Positions 18,419 to 26,935 of a stretch of 64,000 nt of DNA are shown here, piece after piece. Position 1 is the stretch's first letter. Every line of letters starts with the position of its first letter. Below the pieces are notes generated by a model that did no database searches, was not told where the DNA came from, and was given only the letters and a program-made list of their open reading frames with translations. The translations under genes were made by a program, and so were the position numbers. The stretch comes from Pedobacter steynii (GTDB lineage: Bacteria > Bacteroidota > Bacteroidia > Sphingobacteriales > Sphingobacteriaceae), in assembly GCF_001721645.1 (NCBI RefSeq), contig NZ_CP017141.1:2790001-2854000 (forward strand), given 5' to 3'.

Positions 18419-19057
18419 TTATCCGATTTTAGGGTCTTTATGTTGATTATCGGGAGTATACTTTGCCATCCAGATGGTTGCATTGCCACAGTTGGGATCA
18501 TTAACCTGGTGATTTAATAAGGTAAAGTTATGGTTTGTTAAAAGTTGGGTATATTCTTTTGTACTCAATGAAGCGTGGAATAGTTTTTCTCCGCCGATCA
18601 GTCCCCAGGCTTCACCATGCTCTGTCCCAGAAGTGAATAGCAAAATTCCATTGGGCTGGAGGTGATTGCTGAAAACTTTAAACATTGCCGGTTGATCTTC
18701 ACCAGGTAAATGAAAGAAGCTATGCCAGGCAATAATTGCATCAAACTTATTGCCTAATGAAAGCTGGCGCATGTCGGCCTGGATAAAGACTGTGGATGGG
18801 AAATTTTTCCTGGCCAGGTTCAGTATTTTTTGACTGGCATCCACCCCCGTAACATTTAGGTTTTGTCTGGTCAGGTAATCTAAGATTGGTTGCCCTGTTC
18901 CGCAGCCAAGATCTAAAATCCGGGCATTCCTGTTTAGAAGAGCGATTACCTGATCAAGATAAGGCTTCTCTATCAAGCCCCTATCCCGGTTTTCAGCAAA
19001 CCAATCAGAGACCTCGTTGTAGACCTCAAAGGCATTTTTGCGATTATCCTTTTTCAT
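18419..19057 (-). CDS. Class I SAM-dependent methyltransferase
   Basis: A 212-residue protein with the SAM-binding motif ILDLGCGTGQP at about residues 44-54, an acidic residue after strand 2 (TGVDAS) and motif II around FDAIIAWHSFFHL. This is a standard Methyltransf_11/25 fold. The histidine-rich HSFFHL segment is also seen in small-molecule methyltransferases. The substrate is not identifiable. It lies 37 bases upstream of hemW on the same strand and may be cotranscribed with it. The C-terminus beyond about residue 195 is short and charged. Confidence 0.82.
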   Translation of the reverse strand: MKKDNRKNAFEVYNEVSDWFAENRDRGLIEKPYLDQVIALLNRNARILDLGCGTGQPILDYLTRQNLNVTGVDASQKILNLARKNFPSTVFIQADMRQLSLGNKFDAIIAWHSFFHLPGEDQPAMFKVFSNHLQPNGILLFTSGTEHGEAWGLIGGEKLFHASLSTKEYTQLLTNHNFTLLNHQVNDPNCGNATIWMAKYTPDNQHKDPKIG

Positions 19058-19167
19058 TTTCTTCTCTTGACTGATTCCTTTTCAGCAAATCGAACAGTGT
19101 CTCAATTCCAGTTGTTTAGACCTTCCGAATTTGTACTTATAAAGGTAGGTTATTCCAGCAATAAGGA

Positions 19168-19198
19168 TTTGGTTTTTATGTATTTAATGCTACTTTTG
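19168..19198 (+). promoter_or_regulatory. Strong Bacteroidota promoter for the ECF sigma gene
   Basis: TTTG (19168-19171), exactly 19 bases, then TACTTTTG (19191-19198): a full match to the -33/-7 consensus of the Bacteroidota primary sigma factor. The expected start site near 19204 leaves a leader of about 110 bases before the sigma-factor ATG. Confidence 0.8.
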
Positions 19199-19315
19199 AA
19201 GTTCACAAAATTTTATTCGGTTAGGCAGGTAAATCAATTATTAATCAGATAATTGAGCTGTTTTGTGCAAATAACAAAATCTGTTTTTAAAGTTCAATTT
19301 GTAGCGGGGGCGAAA

Positions 19316-19882
19316 ATGTTGACTTACAGCTTACTATCAGATTTAGAATTAACAGCGCTTCTGAAAGAGGGGGATGCTGCCGCTTACACAGTGGTTTATA
19401 ACCGATATTTTAATGAATTATACATCCATGCATATGCTAGGTTAAGGGATAAAGAGGAAGCCCAGGATGTGGTGCATGAATTGTTTGCCACACTTTGGAA
19501 TAAGCGCGCTGAGCTAATGTTTAAGTCCAGTTTACCAGCCTACCTCTACACAGCAGTCCGCAATAGAATACTGGATGTTATTGCTCATCAGCAGGTGGAA
19601 TCCCGGTACGTTACTTCCTTACAACATTTTATCGAGGAAGGCTATTGTATCACTGATCATCAGGTACGTGAGCGACAGCTTGCAGCACTTATTGAAAAAG
19701 GAATTTCAGAATTACCTCCTAAAATGAGAGCAATCTTTGAACTCAGCCGGAAACATGCCATGAGCCATAAAGAGATTGCAGAACAATTAAACTTATCAGA
19801 GCAGACAGTGAGAACACAAGTTAAAAATGCATTGAGAATATTGCGTTTAAAGCTTGGATTGATGCTTTTTCTAAGTCTGTGA
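19316..19882 (+). CDS. ECF RNA polymerase sigma factor (FecI-like)
   Basis: A 188-residue ECF sigma factor with region 2 (YNRYFNELYIHAYARL, DKEEAQDVVHELFATLW) and region 4 (LPPKMRAIFELSR, SHKEIAEQLNLSEQTVRTQV). These contact the -10 and -35 elements. The frame is open back to a TTG at 19253, but the ATG at 19316 starts the normal family N-terminus (MLTYSLLSDLELTALLKEGD). The next genes are an anti-sigma FecR protein and a SusC transporter with an STN domain, the standard arrangement for a surface-signalling switch. The sigma should be released when SusC binds its ligand and then activate the downstream operon. Confidence 0.93.
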   Translation: MLTYSLLSDLELTALLKEGDAAAYTVVYNRYFNELYIHAYARLRDKEEAQDVVHELFATLWNKRAELMFKSSLPAYLYTAVRNRILDVIAHQQVESRYVTSLQHFIEEGYCITDHQVRERQLAALIEKGISELPPKMRAIFELSRKHAMSHKEIAEQLNLSEQTVRTQVKNALRILRLKLGLMLFLSL

Positions 19883-19974
19883 GTTTATTGTTAAAAATAT
19901 ATTAATTTTTTCTACCCCATTCCCCTATAGCTCCCCGTCTATAATTAAAAGGGGGAATATTCTCTTTTCAATAT

Positions 19975-21105
19975 ATGCGAAATAAGGAAGCAAAGGAATT
20001 ACTGATTAAATACAAAGAGAGGACCTGTTCGGAAGAAGAGCGGGTGCTGTTGGAAAGCTGGTACCTGAATTACGAGGATGAGCTTTCAGATTTAAGCCCC
20101 GAAGTATTAGCGGAGGCAAAGGCTAAAGTATGGGCAGCCTTGCCTGTTCATCAGGCCCGCCGGCCAGCCATACGTTTATGGACCCGGGTTGCCGCGGCGG
20201 CTTCCGTTGTTGTTTGTCTGGCGATAGGCTGGTGGTTCTTCCAAAACCATAAAGAAGTAAGGCCGATGGCCAGTAAAGAAGTGGCAGCCAGAATATTGGC
20301 GGGAGGAAATAAAGCGGTTCTGACTCTTGCCGATGGATCGGAAATTTCTCTGAATGATGTCGCAAATGGGGAGCTGGCCAGCCAGCAGGGAATTGTGATT
20401 ACTAAAAATAAAGATGGCCAGTTGGAGTATCGTGTTGATACAGGCAATGGAGTTGCAATGAAAGGGGAACATTTCAATACCATCAGCACACCTGCAGGAG
20501 GTCAATATCAGGTGATCCTGCCGGATGGGACTAAGGTATGGCTGAATGCAGCATCCTCTTTAAAATATCCAACTGTTTTTGGCAGCCAGGAGCGAAAAAT
20601 AACCCTTAAAGGAGAAGGGTATTTTGAGGTGGCACATGATCAGACCAGGCCATTTAAAGTTCAGTCAAACAACCAGACAGTGGAGGTCTTAGGAACCCAC
20701 TTTAACATTAGTGCTTATGAAAACGATGGTGTGATCAAAACAACACTCCTTAGCGGAAAAGTACAGGTAATGACGCCACATACTAAAGCAGCGACTGTAC
20801 TTAAACCAGGAGAACAGTCAGTATTAGAAGATAATTCCTTAAAGGTATCTGAAGTTATGACCGAAGATGAGATTGCCTGGAAGAACAATTCCTTTGTTTT
20901 TAACAACGAAAAGCTGGGCAGTATCATGAGAAAAATAGCCAGGTGGTATGATGTGGAAGTTATATGTCCACCCGATCTGGCCGAATCGGTCTTTGTAGGT
21001 TCGGGGTCAAGAAGTAAAAGCCTTGGCTGGACGCTTGAAAAGCTGGAATCAACAGGGACAGTTCATTTTAAGGTTGAAGGAAGGAGGGTCACTGTGATGC
21101 CATAA
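19975..21105 (+). CDS. FecR family anti-sigma factor
   Basis: A 376-residue inner-membrane protein. Residues 1-65 form the cytoplasmic part that holds the sigma factor. A single membrane segment (VAAAASVVVCLAIGWWFF) lies near residue 72-90. The periplasmic FecR domain follows (ILPDGTKVWLNAASSLKYP, then GEGYFEVAHD, VEVLGTHFNISAY), with a C-terminal DUF4974 domain (FNNEKLGSIMRKIARWYDVEV). It should relay the signal from the STN domain of the adjacent SusC across the periplasm. It follows the sigma gene after 92 bases and precedes susC by 157 bases. Confidence 0.93.
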   Translation: MRNKEAKELLIKYKERTCSEEERVLLESWYLNYEDELSDLSPEVLAEAKAKVWAALPVHQARRPAIRLWTRVAAAASVVVCLAIGWWFFQNHKEVRPMASKEVAARILAGGNKAVLTLADGSEISLNDVANGELASQQGIVITKNKDGQLEYRVDTGNGVAMKGEHFNTISTPAGGQYQVILPDGTKVWLNAASSLKYPTVFGSQERKITLKGEGYFEVAHDQTRPFKVQSNNQTVEVLGTHFNISAYENDGVIKTTLLSGKVQVMTPHTKAATVLKPGEQSVLEDNSLKVSEVMTEDEIAWKNNSFVFNNEKLGSIMRKIARWYDVEVICPPDLAESVFVGSGSRSKSLGWTLEKLESTGTVHFKVEGRRVTVMP

Positions 21106-21145
21106 ACTTCTACCTCTCCCATCTTTTTCCGTAACAATATTAGAG

Positions 21146-21170
21146 CCAGGAGCGGTTGCAACGCCCCTGG
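21146..21170 (+). other. GC-rich hairpin in the susC leader
   Basis: CCAGG (21146-21150) pairs with CCTGG (21166-21170) and GCG with CGC inside, with one mismatch and a 7-base loop. There is no T-run, so this is not a simple terminator. It lies 93 bases before the susC start in the fecR-susC gap. Confidence 0.4.
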
Positions 21171-21262
21171 TCTGTGAACTCTTTTGGAGTAATTGTTCGG
21201 GTAAAGATGTTAAATAAATCGACTTATAAACATTGGAACCTAAACCCAAACTAAACAAATGT

Positions 21263-24200
21263 ATGAATTTTTACAGGACATTTAAATATGGCAGATCCGG
21301 CCGTATTTATGCCAGGATACTATTGAAATTGAAGCTAACTTTTATACTATTGACCACTGTGATTCTGCAGGTTAGCGCAACCGGCTATGCCCAGGTCACA
21401 CTAAAGGAAAGTGCCACTCCATTGGAGAAGGTAATTCAAAAAATAAGAAGGCAAAGCGGGTATGATTTCTTTTATAATGCAGGGATGTTGATTAAGGCCA
21501 GACCGGTTACCATCAATATCAGAAATGCGGAAGTAGAAGAGGTGCTTGAGCTTTGTTTCAAAGATCAGCCATTCACCTATAAGATAGAACAAAAGACCAT
21601 AGTCATCAGATACCTTGATGTTGTGGAATTGCAGAATCGTGCAATCATTGTCAGAGGGAGAATTATTGATGAAACAGGGAAACCTATTCCCGGAGCATCG
21701 ATCAGGTATGCAGGAACTGCAACTGAACGGGGGCAAACTGTAAGCAGCGACGAGAATGGACAGTTCCGGATCGTGGTGCCTTCAGAGAAGACTGTATTGT
21801 TGATCTCTTTTGTCGGCTATAAAACGCAGGAAGTTAAACTCAGACCTGGTCAGCCTCCTCTTACGATAAAAATGGAGCAGGCGGAAAATAAAATGAACGA
21901 AGTAGTGATCAGTACCGGAATTTTTCGCAAAACTGATAAGAGTTTTACAGGAGCCTCTACAACAGTTACCGCAAAAGAACTTCAGCAATTTGGCAACAGG
22001 AACCTGATTACCTCTTTACGTAATATTGATCCTTCATTTAACCTGATTGAGAGTAATATGTTTGGAAATAATCCGAACAGGATGCCTGAGATTCAGATTC
22101 GCGGGAATTCCAGTATTCCAAATGTAAACCAGCTGGAAGATCAGACAAAGGTAGGGTTGAATACACCCCTGATCATTCTTGACGGATTTCAGTCTACCGT
22201 ACAAAAAATGCTGGATATCAATGAAAATGAGGTGGAGTCCATTACCATCCTCAAAGATGCTTCGGCAACGGCCATTTATGGTTCACGTGGTTCAAATGGC
22301 GTAGTTGTAATTACGACTAAAGCGCCCAGACCGGGGAAACTCAGGATTACCTATCGGGGAGATGTGTCCGTAGAAGCACCTGATCTGAGTGCCTATCAGC
22401 TTTTAAATGGGAGGGATAAATTAGAGCTTGAACGTAGGGCTGGTTATTTTGACCATACGACGAGTGGTAATGGAGAAAGTGACCGGGCAGAAGATGTTAT
22501 CCGACTTCAGCGTTATTATAACTACCTGCTTAATGAGGTTAATAGTGGCGTAAATACGGATTGGTTGTCTATGCCAACCCGTACCTCTGTTGGACAAAAA
22601 CATAACTTGCGTCTGGAAGGCGGGGATACGAAGTTTCGGTATGCTGCCTCAGCTCAGTACAATGATGTGGAAGGGGTAATGAAGGGATCAAACCGCAAGA
22701 CATTTAATGGCGCAATCACTTTGTCTTACCTGCTTGAAAATGTGAAATTCAGGAATAACCTTCAGATTGCAGATGGAAATTCTGCGGAATCGCCTTATGG
22801 AAAGTTCAGCGATTTTGTAAAAATGAATCCTTACTGGAGACCATATGACAGTGATGGCAATGTAATTAAAGAACTGGGCTATCCCGGGAGCCTGGATTAT
22901 ACCGGATACTGGAGGAATTTGCCTGTTAATCCCTTATACGATGCCACCCTGAATACTTTCGATAAGAGCTCCCGATCTGAAATTACAAACAATACTTCTG
23001 TGGAATGGACGATTATGAAAGATATTCTTTTCCGGGCACAGCTTGGGTTATCTAAAAGAGTAGAACAAACTGATCGGTTCCGGCCGGCAGACCATACTGC
23101 TTTTACCAATTATGCGATTGAAGACTTCTTTCGCAGAGGGGATTACAAGTATGGAATCTCAAATGCGTTTGCTTATGATGGCTCTCTCAACTTGTCATAT
23201 ACAAAAGTTTTTGGAGAAAAACATACCGTATTTGCCGGTGCAGACTACAATATGCGTCAGGATAAGGGCTCAGCCTATAATTTCCTTACTGAAGGATATA
23301 GTAATGCAGATCTGGATTTTATGTCTACAGGGCTTCAGTATGAGAAAAACGGAAAACCTTCTGGTTATGAGTCATTATCCCGTGCAATCGGCCTTACCGG
23401 TAACCTGAACTATATTTATGACAACCGTTACTTTGCCGATGTGTCCATGCGTATAGATGGTTCATCTCAGTTTGGAACGAGTAAGAGATTTGCTCCGTTT
23501 TGGTCCACAGGTATCGGCTGGAACATCCATAATGAAGCCTTTTTTAAAGGAAGTAAAGTTGTAAACCGATTGAAGTTACGCGGATCTGCAGGGATTACCG
23601 GTTCACAGAATTTTAGCGCTTACCAGTCTCTTTCTACTTATCAGTACTATACTGATGACCGCTATTTCAATTGGAATGGCGCTTATCTTTTAGGTTTGGG
23701 AAATAAAGATCTTCAATGGCAACAGGCCATGAAGTACAATATTGGGGTAGATGCAGAATTTTTAAACAGCAGGTTGAGGTTGACTGGAGATTACTATATA
23801 GAAAATACCAACGACCTGATCTCCTCTGTAAACCTTCCGGCCTCTAACGGTTTTGATAGCTATATCGCAAATATTGGCCGGATGAGAAATAAGGGGTTTG
23901 AAATCAAAGCCACCGGTTATGTGATGAGCCGCCCTCAACAAGGCTTCTTTTGGAGTGTCAGTGCTGCTTTGATTCAAAACAGGAATAAGGTTCTGGAGAC
24001 TTCGCAGGCAATGAAAGACGCCCAGCGGAAACTCCAGAATGATACAGGAGCACCGCAGACATTATATGTGGAAGGTTATTCCAGTAATGCCATCTGGGTG
24101 GTACCTTCATTGGGAATAGATCCGAGTACGGGAAAAGAATTATACCTGGGAAAAGATGGACTCCCAACTTATGTGTGGAGAGGAAAAGATGTAGTAGCTG

Positions 24201-24667
24201 TTGGATCAACGGATCCAAAATACAGAGGTAACTTCAGTACCATGGTCCGTTATAAGTCGCTATCCATGAACGCAGTATTTGGATACCGTTTCGGAGGACA
24301 GCAATATAATCAGACCTTGATTGATAAAGTAGAAACGACCAGCTATAAATACAATGTAGACCAAAGGGTTTATGACAGCCGTTGGCAACAGCCCGGAGAT
24401 CAGGCCGCATTTAAAGGCCTGTTAGTGAACTCTCCGACTTTCAAAACCTCCCGTTTTGTACAGGACGAGAATACCATTACCTGTCAGAATATCAATCTTC
24501 AGTATGACCTGAGGTCAAAATATCTGCTGAAAAATATGGGGATGGAAGCATTGTCTTTCTCAGCAAGCATGGCTGATGCTTTTTATATATCCACAGTGAG
24601 ACAGGAACGGGGAACATCTTATCCTTTCTCCAGACAATTTTCTCTGAGTATTAACGCGACATTCTAA
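21263..24667 (+). CDS. SusC/RagA-type TonB-dependent transporter with STN domain
   Basis: A 1134-residue outer-membrane transporter. The ATG at 21263 is preferred over one 30 bases upstream because a signal peptide then ends near ATGYAQ (about residue 40). The order is STN signalling domain (LEKVIQKIRRQSGYDFFYN), carboxypeptidase-regulatory-like domain (VRGRIIDETGKPIPGASI), plug (VESITILKDASATAIYGSRG, the SusC signature) and beta-barrel ending in SLSINATF with a terminal phenylalanine. The STN domain links it to the upstream FecR/sigma pair. It imports a substrate that its SusD partner binds at the surface. The substrate is not readable from sequence, and no glycoside hydrolase lies in the operon. 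Confidence 0.93.
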   Translation: MNFYRTFKYGRSGRIYARILLKLKLTFILLTTVILQVSATGYAQVTLKESATPLEKVIQKIRRQSGYDFFYNAGMLIKARPVTINIRNAEVEEVLELCFKDQPFTYKIEQKTIVIRYLDVVELQNRAIIVRGRIIDETGKPIPGASIRYAGTATERGQTVSSDENGQFRIVVPSEKTVLLISFVGYKTQEVKLRPGQPPLTIKMEQAENKMNEVVISTGIFRKTDKSFTGASTTVTAKELQQFGNRNLITSLRNIDPSFNLIESNMFGNNPNRMPEIQIRGNSSIPNVNQLEDQTKVGLNTPLIILDGFQSTVQKMLDINENEVESITILKDASATAIYGSRGSNGVVVITTKAPRPGKLRITYRGDVSVEAPDLSAYQLLNGRDKLELERRAGYFDHTTSGNGESDRAEDVIRLQRYYNYLLNEVNSGVNTDWLSMPTRTSVGQKHNLRLEGGDTKFRYAASAQYNDVEGVMKGSNRKTFNGAITLSYLLENVKFRNNLQIADGNSAESPYGKFSDFVKMNPYWRPYDSDGNVIKELGYPGSLDYTGYWRNLPVNPLYDATLNTFDKSSRSEITNNTSVEWTIMKDILFRAQLGLSKRVEQTDRFRPADHTAFTNYAIEDFFRRGDYKYGISNAFAYDGSLNLSYTKVFGEKHTVFAGADYNMRQDKGSAYNFLTEGYSNADLDFMSTGLQYEKNGKPSGYESLSRAIGLTGNLNYIYDNRYFADVSMRIDGSSQFGTSKRFAPFWSTGIGWNIHNEAFFKGSKVVNRLKLRGSAGITGSQNFSAYQSLSTYQYYTDDRYFNWNGAYLLGLGNKDLQWQQAMKYNIGVDAEFLNSRLRLTGDYYIENTNDLISSVNLPASNGFDSYIANIGRMRNKGFEIKATGYVMSRPQQGFFWSVSAALIQNRNKVLETSQAMKDAQRKLQNDTGAPQTLYVEGYSSNAIWVVPSLGIDPSTGKELYLGKDGLPTYVWRGKDVVAVGSTDPKYRGNFSTMVRYKSLSMNAVFGYRFGGQQYNQTLIDKVETTSYKYNVDQRVYDSRWQQPGDQAAFKGLLVNSPTFKTSRFVQDENTITCQNINLQYDLRSKYLLKNMGMEALSFSASMADAFYISTVRQERGTSYPFSRQFSLSINATF

Positions 24668-24676
24668 ATTATTGAG

Positions 24677-26134
24677 ATGAAAAATATTAAACAAACCTTA
24701 TTGGTCCTGGTGGCAGTACTTTCTTTGATCTCCTGTAAGAAGTTTCTTACGGTAAATCCAAAGACAGAGATGCCTCAGGATAAACTCTTCAGTACAGAAG
24801 GAGGGTTTAAAGATGCGTTAACCGGCGCATACATTCAAATGAATGACAAAAATGCTTATGGTTTTGCTATGACTATGGGGACTGTAGAGAACCTGGCGTC
24901 GAGTTGGGATGTAGTTGCAAATACCGCTGAACAAAGAATCGGACTTTTTAATTTTGATGATGAAATTGTTCGGAACCGGCTTTCTGATATTTTTAAAATG
25001 GAGTACAAGGTCATTGCCAGTGTGAATGCGATTCTTGCTCAGATTGATCAGAAAAAAAGTGTTTTCAAAACCAGTGGGATGTACGAAACGATAAAGTCAG
25101 AATGTCTGACTATCCGTGCGTATTGCCATATGGATATGCTGCGGTTGTTCGGCCCATCACCTGCAAACGTGAACGTTGGGAATATGCTTCCCTATGTGAA
25201 AGTGTTATCTAATGTGCCTAATCCAGGCCTTCCTTATGAGACTTTCAAAACGGCATTGCTGCAGGATCTTGCCGAAGCAGAAGCTTTGGTGAAAGACATA
25301 GACCCGATTACTCAGTATTCTCTTGATGAACTTAGAAAACCAGGGCCACAGAATGCTTTTAATCCCACAGATACCTATATGGCTTTCCGCTACCTGAGGT
25401 TGAACTATTATGCGATAAAAGCATTGCAGGCCCGTGCATATTTATGGTTTAATGATAAATCCAGGGCATATGAATCAGCAAAAGTGGTGATTGAAGCTAA
25501 AAATAAAGATGGGAAACCTAAATTCAGACTGGGTACAGCTGCTGATATGAGCGCTAAAGATTACCTGTTGACTTGTGAGCATATTTTTGGTTTATATGAC
25601 TTTAAACTATATACCAAATACATGGAAAACTTTGCCAATGGGAATTTAAAAAAAGGAAGCTCCGCGACAACCATTAATGGCCAGTTATATGGAAATACGG
25701 GTACTGATATTCGTGAAGCCAACTTATGGCAATTGGTTGTACAAGCCAATTCCGCAAAGACTTATGTATTGAGAAAATACCAGGTGCCGGAAAAACAAGA
25801 CATCTATCAACCGGATCTGAAACAAATTCCGATGCTCAGGATTAGCGAGCTTTATCTGATCGGCATGGAGAGCGCCTCTGCCGGCGAAGCAGCTGCATTA
25901 TGGAATACCTTCCGTATCTCAAGAAACCTTCCTCCGGCTCCTTTTCCAGCAGACCCACTTCAGCTTGAGCTGGCGCTGTTGAAGGAATACAGGAAAGAGT
26001 TTTATGGGGAAGGTCAAGGCTTCTTTGCTTATAAAAGACTGAATGCACCCAAAACAAGTTTTCTTTTTGCTCCATCGGCTGCAACAATCAATTACCTATT
26101 GCCTTTACCAGCAACTGAAAGCGTTAATTTTTAA
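24677..26134 (+). CDS. SusD/RagB-type surface lipoprotein
   Basis: A 485-residue lipoprotein (LSLISCKKF, lipidated C20) of the SusD family. Typical features are the N-terminal KFLTVNPKTEMPQDKLFS, TPR-like helices (NAILAQID, RAYLWFND) and a C-terminal RISELYLIGMESAS followed by KEYRKEFYGEGQGFFAYKR. SusD proteins cap the paired SusC barrel at the cell surface and bind the substrate before import. It starts 9 bases after susC. Confidence 0.93.
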   Translation: MKNIKQTLLVLVAVLSLISCKKFLTVNPKTEMPQDKLFSTEGGFKDALTGAYIQMNDKNAYGFAMTMGTVENLASSWDVVANTAEQRIGLFNFDDEIVRNRLSDIFKMEYKVIASVNAILAQIDQKKSVFKTSGMYETIKSECLTIRAYCHMDMLRLFGPSPANVNVGNMLPYVKVLSNVPNPGLPYETFKTALLQDLAEAEALVKDIDPITQYSLDELRKPGPQNAFNPTDTYMAFRYLRLNYYAIKALQARAYLWFNDKSRAYESAKVVIEAKNKDGKPKFRLGTAADMSAKDYLLTCEHIFGLYDFKLYTKYMENFANGNLKKGSSATTINGQLYGNTGTDIREANLWQLVVQANSAKTYVLRKYQVPEKQDIYQPDLKQIPMLRISELYLIGMESASAGEAAALWNTFRISRNLPPAPFPADPLQLELALLKEYRKEFYGEGQGFFAYKRLNAPKTSFLFAPSAATINYLLPLPATESVNF

Positions 26135-26145
26135 TCTATCGAGAA

Positions 26146-26919
26146 ATGAACAGACTAATATATTTAGCCATAATGATGATTCTTTTTACCACCATAGGCT
26201 GTAAAAAGGATCAGTATTACCTCTATAACGATGTTGCAAGATTGCAGTTCGGGCCGGATGTGTCCCGGATTTATAAAAGTGATTACAATCTTGCCGATAC
26301 CTTGAAGACCTCAACTTTTTATTATGAAAGCGATCAGGTACTGCTGGATACGGTATGGTTTGATATTTATGCAATTGGTGGGCCAACTGTTGCGGATAGA
26401 CCCTTCAAACTGGAGCAGGATTTACTTGCCGGAGCTGATAATGCGGTGGCTGGGACGCATTATAAATCTTTTGATGATCCGGCCATCTTAAAAAACTATG
26501 TAATCAAAGCGGGGGAGGTCCATGCTTTCGTTCCCGTGATTCTGATGAGAGACCCTTCTTTAAAAACAAGGACCGTAACCCTCAAATTCAATATAGTAGC
26601 AAACGATCAGTTTCAGTTGGGGGAGACCAGTAATTTATGGAGAAAAGTTGTTTTTACTGACCGCTTAAGTCAGCCGATTATTTGGAATGCTACGATATCC
26701 AGATATTATCTGGGCGACTATAGTGTGGTTAAACATGCCTTCATGATTGAAACTACCGGTCAGAAATTTGATCAGGCATTCATTACCAAGATCTATTCTG
26801 AATTTGCCCCTATGAGTTATTGGGTGGGTGTTCTTAAAACCAATCTTATAGACTACAATAAACTGCATCCGAATGATCCCTTGAAAGATGAATTCGGCCA
26901 ATTGGTCATCTTCCCATAA
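26146..26919 (+). CDS. DUF4843 domain lipoprotein
   Basis: A 257-residue lipoprotein (FTTIGCKKDQ, lipidated Cys near residue 19) matching DUF4843, a family that follows SusC/SusD genes. Visible features are the start YNDVARLQFGP, a mid-protein GTHYKSFDDP and VPVILMRDPSLK, and a C-terminal YSEFAPMSYWVGV stretch. It is beta-rich and probably surface-exposed, acting as an accessory binding lipoprotein of the transporter. No activity is known. It lies 11 bases after susD and 16 bases before the next lipoprotein gene. Confidence 0.83.
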   Translation: MNRLIYLAIMMILFTTIGCKKDQYYLYNDVARLQFGPDVSRIYKSDYNLADTLKTSTFYYESDQVLLDTVWFDIYAIGGPTVADRPFKLEQDLLAGADNAVAGTHYKSFDDPAILKNYVIKAGEVHAFVPVILMRDPSLKTRTVTLKFNIVANDQFQLGETSNLWRKVVFTDRLSQPIIWNATISRYYLGDYSVVKHAFMIETTGQKFDQAFITKIYSEFAPMSYWVGVLKTNLIDYNKLHPNDPLKDEFGQLVIFP

Positions 26920-26935
26920 TTAAACAGTTATAAAA

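Noticed and set aside
19918..19960. ATTCCCC/GGGGAAT inverted repeat between the sigma and fecR genes
   Set aside because: The stem is short with a loop of about 25 bases and no T-run, so I do not call a terminator.
20123..20505. Long open frames on the minus strand opposite fecR
   Set aside because: Several frames stay open there because of codon bias on the real gene; the translations have no signal, domain or start context.
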